6,754 nt of DNA from an uncultured Sphingobium sp. Its GTDB lineage: Bacteria > Pseudomonadota > Alphaproteobacteria > Sphingomonadales > Sphingomonadaceae. Numbering within the stretch: the stretch's first letter is position 1; each line of letters begins with the position of its first letter. The stretch lies in NCBI GenBank assembly GCA_913773715.1, contig CAJYHD010000658.1, forward strand, positions 1-6,754. Reading direction: 5' to 3'. A program made the position numbers and the translations under genes. The notes under the pieces were generated by a model. That model saw only the letters and a program-made list of their open reading frames with translations. It was not told where the DNA came from and ran no database searches. Below are positions 1 to 4,514 of this stretch, in pieces.

Positions 1-174
1 GCCGACGATCAAGCCGGTCGTGCCGTTCGATTTGCGGCAATAGGTCCGACCGTCGCGGCCACGCCATTCCTTGTAGCGGTAATGTTTGCGCGCTTGAGCG
101 CCATCGGTCGGAACCGCCATCGACACAGGAACAGCGAGCGAAAGGGCGGCCAGCGCCATCAGGGTTTTACGCAT
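1..174 (-). CDS. Partial small exported protein, probably glycine-zipper envelope protein (N-terminal 58 residues)
   Basis: Reading the minus strand from an ATG at 174-172 gives an open frame of 58 codons that leaves the window at base 1, so the 3' end is missing. A strong SD (GGAGGA on the minus strand, bases 186-181) lies 6 bases before the ATG and supports this start. The protein opens with MRKT followed by a hydrophobic stretch (about residues 5-20), and AQA at 26-28 makes a plausible signal peptidase I site, so the product is probably periplasmic or in the envelope. The mature start is basic and aromatic (KHYRYKEWRGRDGRTYCRK, about 30-48) and is followed by GTTGLIVG at 51-58. From memory, this resembles short sphingomonad proteins in which TTGLIVGG opens a glycine-zipper 2TM segment; that segment would lie beyond the edge. 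The signal peptide is visible, the family is inference, and the function is unknown. Confidence 0.72.
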   Translation of the reverse strand, partial: MRKTLMALAALSLAVPVSMAVPTDGAQARKHYRYKEWRGRDGRTYCRKSNGTTGLIVG

Positions 175-180
175 ATTTTC

Positions 181-186
181 TCCTCC
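181..186 (-). promoter_or_regulatory. Shine-Dalgarno site of the small exported protein gene
   Basis: On the minus strand the bases read GGAGGA, 6 bases upstream of the ATG at 174. It is a near-perfect anti-SD match and fixes the start of the partial gene. Confidence 0.75.
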
Positions 187-202
187 AGCAGCGTAAGTTT
201 TC

Positions 203-241
203 GGTTCAACCCCTTCCTATTGATGGAGGTTGCATGAACCT
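203..241. repeat. Two GGTT/AACC inverted repeats upstream of the small exported protein gene
   Basis: Bases 203-211 read GGTT-c-AACC. Bases 227-241 read AGGTT-gcatg-AACCT, a perfect 5-bp inverted repeat. Both lie 29 to 67 bases upstream of the ATG at 174, where a promoter or operator for that gene would be expected. The shared half-site GGTT could mark a transcription factor site or just be chance. No clear -35/-10 pair was seen nearby. The rest of the gap 175-337 shows nothing else I can support. Confidence 0.3.
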
Positions 242-337
242 GCGGCAACGGCGAATGCTTTTGTTAAACAGCAGATAAATTTGCCGACCTAGCAGGCCCG
301 GAGGCAGACGCATAATTGTAGGATGTTGTTGTCTGAA

Positions 338-425
338 TGGCGGAAGGGGTGGGATTCGAACCCACGGATGCTTGCACATCGGCGGTTTTCAAGACCGCTG
401 CAATCGACCACTCTGCCACCCTTCC
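338..425 (-). tRNA. tRNA-Ser, anticodon UGA
   Basis: This is a complete 88-nt tRNA read on the minus strand, with the 5' end at 425 and the 3' end at 338. The acceptor stem GGAAGGG pairs with CCCTTCC, followed by discriminator G and an encoded CCA (340-338). The D arm has a GCA/TGC stem and the conserved GG in its loop. The anticodon arm is GCGGT-CTTGAAA-ACCGC, with anticodon TGA at 391-389, which reads UCA and other UCN serine codons. The long variable arm (GATG...CATC stem, 6-nt loop) marks it as class II, as expected for serine. The T arm is GTGGG-TTCGAAT-CCCAC. The discriminator G fits the serine identity set. There is no intron and no mismatch in the stems. It stands alone, pointing away from the murein genes. 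Confidence 0.97.
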
Positions 426-443
426 GCGCCGGCGCGTCCGTGC

Positions 444-471
444 GTCCTAGCGTTGCAGGCGCAGTTGCCAA
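444..471 (-). promoter_or_regulatory. Possible promoter of the tRNA-Ser gene
   Basis: On the minus strand, TTGGCA (bases 471-466) is followed after 16 bases by TAGGAC (449-444), and the tRNA 5' end lies 18 bases further on. The -35-like box is fair and the -10-like box is weak. The stretch between the -10 and the gene is very GC-rich, as in discriminators of stringently controlled stable-RNA promoters. This is a candidate only. Confidence 0.3.
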
Positions 472-565
472 GCGAAAAATGCGATGATCGGTTCATCGTC
501 TTTCCACCGTCGCTTTTTAAAGTTGGGGGTTTCGCCGGCCGTCCGGGCTGTGCAACAATTGGGTT

Positions 566-1615
566 ATGCGAGATTCTTTGCGCGCGACGATCCTTCCCTG
601 CCTTTTGATGCTCACCGCCTTTGTGGGTGGCAGTTCTGCTCCGGTAAACGCGCAGGCCACCGATGACGGCGGTTTTCAAAACTACCTCGAAAGTTTGCGA
701 TCAAAGACGCGAGCGATGGGCATAAGGGATGCGACGCTCGACAGCGTCTTCCCGACACTCACGCCCAATCCGCGCGTCGTGCAACTCGACCAGAGCCAGC
801 CGGGCGGCGGTGCGTACGCACCGATCCCGAACTTCGAACCTTATCGTATACAGCATGTAGATGCGGGCCGGATCAGCAGGGGACGCGCAGCCTATCAGGC
901 AAACCGTGCCCGCCTTTCCCGGATAGAAGCCGAAACCGGCGTTCCTGAGGAAATCATGGTGGCGATCTTCGGACATGAAACCAATTATGGTTCCTATGTC
1001 GGAGACTTTGACCTGATCCGCTCGCTTGCAACACTGGCGTGGGAGGGACGGCGACGCTCGCTGTTCGAGCCGGAATTATTGGCGACGCTCAAGATGCTGG
1101 ACAGCGGCGTTCCGCGCAGCCGCCTTGTGGGAAGTTGGGCAGGTGCCACAGGCTATCCGCAATTCCTGCCGTCGGTCTATCTTAAGGTTGCGCGGGATGG
1201 CGATGGCGATGGCAAGGCGGACATATGGACAAGCCAGGCCGACGCTCTGGCGTCAATCGCCAACTATTTCGTGCAGGCGGGTTGGCGTAAAGGGCAACCC
1301 TGGGGCATCGCCGTTTCGGTGCCGGCCAACGTCGATAGAGCAGGATTGAGCGCGAAGCTCACTGCGGCGCGCTGTCCCCGCGTCTTTAACCGACATAGTC
1401 GCTGGTTATCGATGGCGGAATGGCGAAAGCTAGGGTTCGTTCCGACGAGCGGAAGCTGGCCCGACGACCATATTATGGCGACGTTGCTGGAGCCTGATGG
1501 GCCAGGCAAGACCGCCTATTTGCTGACGAGCAACTACAGAGCGATACTGGATTATAACTGCTCTAATTTCTATGCGCTTTCGGTCGGCTTGCTCGCCGAT
1601 GCCGTGAAGCAGTGA
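566..1615 (+). CDS. mltB: Lytic murein transglycosylase, MltB family (SLT_2 domain)
   Basis: This 349-residue exported enzyme should cleave the MurNAc-GlcNAc bond of peptidoglycan with formation of 1,6-anhydro-MurNAc, acting in the periplasm. Residues 1-31 look like a type I signal peptide (R2 and R6, hydrophobic 8-20, VNAQA cleavage region). C12 is not in a lipobox, so it is probably soluble, unlike lipoprotein MltB of E. coli. The SLT_2 domain spans about 37-340. GHETNYG (136-142) carries the likely catalytic E138, and GYPQFLPS (196-203) is the substrate-groove motif. DGDGDGKADIW (211-221) matches the calcium-binding EF-hand-like loop of MltB/Slt35. YNCSNFYALSV (330-340) closes the domain. 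There is no C-terminal PG_binding_1 domain. C270 and C332 are the only cysteines in the mature part. The ATG at 566 has no good SD, but no earlier start is possible after the in-frame stop at 518-520, and M15 would lose the charged signal-peptide end. Confidence 0.93.
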   Translation: MRDSLRATILPCLLMLTAFVGGSSAPVNAQATDDGGFQNYLESLRSKTRAMGIRDATLDSVFPTLTPNPRVVQLDQSQPGGGAYAPIPNFEPYRIQHVDAGRISRGRAAYQANRARLSRIEAETGVPEEIMVAIFGHETNYGSYVGDFDLIRSLATLAWEGRRRSLFEPELLATLKMLDSGVPRSRLVGSWAGATGYPQFLPSVYLKVARDGDGDGKADIWTSQADALASIANYFVQAGWRKGQPWGIAVSVPANVDRAGLSAKLTAARCPRVFNRHSRWLSMAEWRKLGFVPTSGSWPDDHIMATLLEPDGPGKTAYLLTSNYRAILDYNCSNFYALSVGLLADAVKQ

Positions 1616-1620
1616 GGCAT

Positions 1621-1637
1621 AGCCCGTACGGGGCTTT
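1621..1637 (+). terminator. Weak intrinsic terminator-like hairpin after mltB
   Basis: AGCCC (1621-1625) pairs with GGGCT (1631-1635) across the loop GTACG, then TT and C follow. The stem is only 5 bp and the U-tract is short. Its place 5 bases after the mltB stop, before a separate leader for the next gene, fits a terminator, but readthrough is likely. Confidence 0.35.
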
Positions 1638-1647
1638 CAGATTGAAC

Positions 1648-1686
1648 CGGGCATGGCTAATGACGGCACATCCGGTGTCATGCCCG
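1648..1686 (+). repeat. 8-bp inverted repeat in the leader of the carboxypeptidase gene
   Basis: CGGGCATG (1648-1655) is the exact reverse complement of CATGCCCG (1679-1686), with 23 bases between them. Part of the interior can pair further (CAC with GTG around a 5-base loop). It lies 30 bases before the ATG at 1716. It could be an RNA leader structure or an operator. No known riboswitch class was recognised. Confidence 0.45.
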
Positions 1687-1703
1687 TGATTCCATCATGA
1701 ACT

Positions 1704-1707
1704 AAGG
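1704..1707 (+). promoter_or_regulatory. Shine-Dalgarno site that decides the start of the carboxypeptidase gene
   Basis: AAGG at 1704-1707 (TAAGG from 1703) leaves 8 bases to the ATG at 1716 but only 2 bases to the in-frame TTG at 1710. The spacing favours ATG 1716, which also gives a classic MKKS signal-peptide start. Confidence 0.6.
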
Positions 1708-1715
1708 CTTTGTCG

Positions 1716-2879
1716 ATGAAGAAGTCCGTTGCCGTCCTGCTTGCCACTGCTTTGCTGGCCCAGCCGCTGATCGCTGCCGCCCCGCCTTATACGTCGGAGG
1801 CGCCGATCGCCTATATGAAGGACCTTTCGTCCGGCGCGGTCCTGTATGACAAGGGTGGCGAAACGCGCATGCCACCAGCCTCCATGGCCAAGATGATGAC
1901 GGCGCATGTCGCCTTTCGTCTGATCCAAAAAGGCGACCTGAAGCTCGACACGAAGTTTACCGTGCGCCCGGAAACGTGGAAGCAATGGCATGGACCTGCC
2001 GCTGGATCGACCATGTTCCTATCCGCAGGCGAACAGGTGTCCGTGGAAAATCTGCTCCATGGCATCGTGACATTGTCGGGGAACGATGCATGCGTCGTTC
2101 TGGCGGAGGGAATTGCGGGTACCGAGCAGGCTTTCGTCGCGCTGATGAACGAGGAGGCCAAACGTCTCGGCCTCAAGAATAGTCATTTCGGCACCAGCAA
2201 TGGCTGGCCGGATGAGGGCGTGACTTATGTGACGGCGGAAGATCTTGCGAAGCTGGCGCAGGCGACGATTGAGGAGACACCCGACCTCTACAAGCGCTTC
2301 TACGCGACCCGCTCCTTCACCTGGGGCAAGACGATGGGCGGGTCCGACATCGCGCAGGCTAATCGAAACCCGATTCTCGGCAAGATTCCCGGTGCAGACG
2401 GATTGAAGACGGGTCATACCGAAGAGGCCGGTTATGGCTTCACCGGATCGGCGGAGCAGGATGGACGGCGTCTCGTGATGGTCGTTGCGGGTCTGACGAG
2501 CTTCAACGGTCGCATTTCAGAGTCGGTGCGTTTCATGGACTGGGGCTTCAAAGCGTGGAAGGCCCAGCCTCTGTTCAAGAAGGGGCAGACGGTCGAAACT
2601 GCCGAAGTGCAGCTTGGCAGCGCAACGACCGTTCCTCTGGTCGCGCCCCAAAACCTGGCAGTGACCTTGCCCCGCTCGGCTTCGGGTCAGGTGAAGGTGA
2701 AGGTCGTTTATACCGGCCCGATCAAAGCGCCGATCGCGAAAGGTCAGCAGATTGCGCAGCTTATCGTGCAGACGCCCGATACGCCGCCGCAGGTCATGCC
2801 GCTGGTCGCAGGTGAGGAAGTCACCGAAGCGGGATTCTTCGGACGATTGATGAACGGCCTGAAGTCTTTCTTCGGGTGA
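1716..2879 (+). CDS. dacA: D-alanyl-D-alanine carboxypeptidase, PBP5/6 type (peptidase S11)
   Basis: This 387-residue penicillin-binding protein removes the terminal D-Ala from pentapeptide stems and so limits cross-linking; it acts at the periplasmic face of the inner membrane. Residues 1-21 are a signal peptide (MKKS, then a hydrophobic core, cleavage near LIAA|APP). The three active-site motifs are intact: SMAK with nucleophile S56 and K59, SGN at 121-123, and KTG at 231-233. The S11 catalytic domain covers about 27-265, followed by a PBP5_C-like beta domain (about 285-365). The end, FFGRLMNGLKSFFG, is a short amphipathic helix like the membrane anchor of PBP5. An in-frame TTG at 1710 would add two residues, but ATG 1716 has better SD spacing. 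The last four bases overlap the tmk start, so it heads the operon tmk-holB-metG-tatD. The family call is firm; the exact paralogue name is less so. Confidence 0.95.
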   Translation: MKKSVAVLLATALLAQPLIAAAPPYTSEAPIAYMKDLSSGAVLYDKGGETRMPPASMAKMMTAHVAFRLIQKGDLKLDTKFTVRPETWKQWHGPAAGSTMFLSAGEQVSVENLLHGIVTLSGNDACVVLAEGIAGTEQAFVALMNEEAKRLGLKNSHFGTSNGWPDEGVTYVTAEDLAKLAQATIEETPDLYKRFYATRSFTWGKTMGGSDIAQANRNPILGKIPGADGLKTGHTEEAGYGFTGSAEQDGRRLVMVVAGLTSFNGRISESVRFMDWGFKAWKAQPLFKKGQTVETAEVQLGSATTVPLVAPQNLAVTLPRSASGQVKVKVVYTGPIKAPIAKGQQIAQLIVQTPDTPPQVMPLVAGEEVTEAGFFGRLMNGLKSFFG

Positions 2880-3502
2880 GCCGCGGCCGGTTCATCTCGC
2901 TGGAAGGCGGGGAGGGGGCGGGAAAATCGACGCAGTTACGCGCCCTCGCCGCTGCTCTTCGTCAGCGAGCCATTGAGGTTGTTGAGACACGCGAGCCGGG
3001 CGGCAGCGAAGGGGCGGAGGCGATCCGCGCCCTTTTGCTGACAGGCGACGCAGGTCGATGGAACGCGCGAGCCGAGGCACTGCTCTTTGCAGCAGCGCGG
3101 GCCGACCACATCGAGAAAACTATCCTGCCTGCCATAGAGCGTGGCGCCTGGGTATTATCCGACAGGTTTCTTGATTCAAGCCGCGCTTATCAAGGGCAGG
3201 ATGCCCTGACCGATGCAGATATTTTGCGGCTGCATGACATCGGCAGTGAAGGGTTCCTTCCCGATCGGACGCTGTTGCTGACTTTGCCCGAAGGCGAAGC
3301 TGCGCGTCGGGCACACGCGCGGGACGGAGAGACGACGGACAGGATCGGCGGCCGTGATCAGCGCTTCCACGATACCGTCGCTTCGGCGTTCGAACGCTTT
3401 GCGGAAGAAGAGCATGCGCGCGTCAGGCGTGTGGATGCGTCGGGCGACGCGGACCTTGTGACCGAGCGGCTCTTGACCGCGCTCGCCGATCTGCTGCCAT
3501 GA
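2876..3502 (+). CDS. tmk: Thymidylate kinase (dTMP kinase)
   Basis: This 208-residue cytosolic enzyme phosphorylates dTMP to dTDP with ATP, an essential step of dTTP synthesis; the length is normal for the family. The P-loop is GGEGAGKST (11-19). REPGG (39-43) is the dTMP-site motif, SDRF (95-98) is the DRX motif, and SSRAYQG (101-107) is the typical signature. The LID (about 144-160, RRAHARDGETTDRIGG) carries arginines and the P-loop lacks a basic residue at its second variable position, as in type II (E. coli-like) kinases. The start is GTG at 2876, overlapping the dacA stop as GTGA. No SD is visible just before it, so translation probably depends on coupling. The P-loop begins only 10 residues in, so a later start is not possible. 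The 3' end overlaps holB by 4 bases. Confidence 0.97.
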   Translation: MSRGRFISLEGGEGAGKSTQLRALAAALRQRAIEVVETREPGGSEGAEAIRALLLTGDAGRWNARAEALLFAAARADHIEKTILPAIERGAWVLSDRFLDSSRAYQGQDALTDADILRLHDIGSEGFLPDRTLLLTLPEGEAARRAHARDGETTDRIGGRDQRFHDTVASAFERFAEEEHARVRRVDASGDADLVTERLLTALADLLP

Positions 3503-4470
3503 GCCTGATCCTGGGCCACCAAGAACAAACGAGAGCGATGCTTGCTGCTGCGGGCAGCGGCCGGATGCATCATGGCTGGATTTTGGCTGGTCCTCATGGC
3601 GTCGGAAAGGCGACGTTCGCGCGGGCGCTCGCGCTGCGCCTTTTGGCGGATGCCGCTGGACCGGCGGTTGAAGCTGATAAGTTGCTCGACGTCCCTGCCG
3701 AGCACCCGATCCGCCGGTTGATCGAGGCGGGCGCACATCCCGACTATGCAGAACTCGCGCCGATCGAGAAGGACGGCGTTACTGCCCGCAACATCACCGT
3801 CGATCAGGTGCGAGGTTTGCAGCGCCTCGTCCAATCTGCACCATCGCTATCGACCCGTCGTGTGGTCGTGATCGACGCGGCGGATGATCTGGAACGTGGG
3901 GCGGCGAACGCACTGCTCAAGACGCTCGAAGAGCCGCCGGCGGACATGTTTTTCCTGCTCGTCAGCCATGCGCCGGGGCGACTATTGCCAACGATCCGCT
4001 CCCGCTGTCGGACGCTGACTTTCGAAGCCCTCGAAGACGCAGATATGCGTCAGGCCTTGCAGAGAGCGGACGGTAGTCTAGCACCTTCTGAAATTGATGC
4101 GCTATTGCGCGTCGCCGCCGGGTCTCCGGGCAAAGCCTTGCGCTATGCCGGTCTCGACATGCAACATATCGAGCGGATGCTGGATGAACTGGCGAATGAG
4201 GGAGATCCGGGTAACCGGCGCAGTCTCGCGCTCGCCAAGGCTCTGTCCTCCAAAAGTGCAAAGCCCAGATACGAAGCGTTTCTGGAACGTGCGCCCGCTT
4301 TCATCGCACAACAGGCACGTTTGCGGAGTGGGCCAGCACTGGGCGCCGCCTTGTCCGAATGGGAGGGCGCAAAGCATTTGGCCGGCGGTGCCGTCATCCT
4401 TTCGCTTGATCCATCATCGGTCGTATTCGGCCTCGCCGGGCATGTCGCGGCGCTTGCACCTCGGTCCTGA
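3499..4470 (+). CDS. holB: DNA polymerase III subunit delta' (clamp loader)
   Basis: This 323-residue protein should be the delta' subunit of the clamp-loader complex, which opens and loads the beta clamp during replication. The N-terminal AAA+ domain (about 1-175) has a P-loop-like GPHGVGKAT (31-39), in which A38 replaces the usual Ser/Thr after the lysine. DAADDLERGAANALLKTLEEPP (126-147, Walker B region and the clamp-loader NALLKTLEEPP motif) and TIRSRC (165-170, the SRC motif) follow. A helical region (about 180-320) makes up the rest and would form the collar. The four-cysteine zinc module of E. coli delta' and tau/gamma is absent: residues 50-85 have no cysteine. Start ATG 3499 overlaps the tmk stop as ATGA, and no SD is seen. 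The SRC motif and tmk neighbour support delta' over tau/gamma (dnaX). Confidence 0.95.
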   Translation: MSLILGHQEQTRAMLAAAGSGRMHHGWILAGPHGVGKATFARALALRLLADAAGPAVEADKLLDVPAEHPIRRLIEAGAHPDYAELAPIEKDGVTARNITVDQVRGLQRLVQSAPSLSTRRVVVIDAADDLERGAANALLKTLEEPPADMFFLLVSHAPGRLLPTIRSRCRTLTFEALEDADMRQALQRADGSLAPSEIDALLRVAAGSPGKALRYAGLDMQHIERMLDELANEGDPGNRRSLALAKALSSKSAKPRYEAFLERAPAFIAQQARLRSGPALGAALSEWEGAKHLAGGAVILSLDPSSVVFGLAGHVAALAPRS

Positions 4471-4472
4471 AA

Positions 4473-4502
4473 AGCGACTTTTCGCCGCAGCGAACAGTCG
4501 CT
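4473..4502 (+). ncRNA. Intercistronic RNA hairpin between holB and metG (function unknown)
   Basis: AGCGACT (4473-4479) pairs with AGTCGCT (4496-4502), and inside it TTCGC (4481-4485) pairs with GCGAA (4490-4494) around a CGCA loop. A single T/C mismatch (4480/4495) separates the two helices, giving 12 pairs in 13 positions. There is no U-tract on the plus strand, so it is not a standard intrinsic terminator in the operon direction. An alternative, smaller hairpin GAAAAG-CGA-CTTTTC (4469-4483) uses the same left arm and cannot form at the same time. The structure starts 3 bases after the holB stop and ends 3 bases before the metG SD. A transcript-stability element, a processing site or an attenuator are all possible. 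Confidence 0.6.
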
Positions 4503-4505
4503 AGT

Positions 4506-4510
4506 GAAGG
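4506..4510 (+). promoter_or_regulatory. Shine-Dalgarno site of metG
   Basis: GAAGG at 4506-4510 stands 4 bases before the ATG at 4515, which is a short but workable spacing. It lies just 3 bases after the hairpin, so that structure could affect ribosome access. Confidence 0.55.
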
Positions 4511-4514
4511 CGCC

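Noticed and set aside
284..301. Possible terminator downstream of the tRNA on the minus strand
   Set aside because: The stem needs a bulge and a wobble pair and is not followed by a T-run on the minus strand.
491..530. AT-rich CTTTTTAAAG as a promoter for mltB
   Set aside because: No -35-like box lies 16-18 bases upstream of any -10-like reading of it, so a promoter call is not supported.
372..608. 78-residue plus-strand frame over the tRNA and into mltB
   Set aside because: It runs antisense through the tRNA and overlaps mltB in another frame; no SD or domain was seen.
389..679. 96-residue minus-strand frame covering the tRNA and the mltB start
   Set aside because: It overlaps most of the tRNA-Ser gene and the mltB signal-peptide codons; the peptide is low in hydrophobic order and has no motif.
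1196..1213. Three tandem copies of GATGGC, a possible microsatellite
   Set aside because: They are in frame in mltB and encode DGDGDG of the calcium-binding loop typical of this family, so protein function explains them.
1710..1715. TTG at 1710 as start of the carboxypeptidase gene
   Set aside because: The SD would be only 2 bases away. ATG 1716 has 8-base spacing and begins a typical MKKS signal peptide.
3176..3736. 186-residue open frame on the minus strand across tmk and holB
   Set aside because: It is antisense to two confident genes, is rich in Arg, Pro and Gln, and shows no motif or SD.
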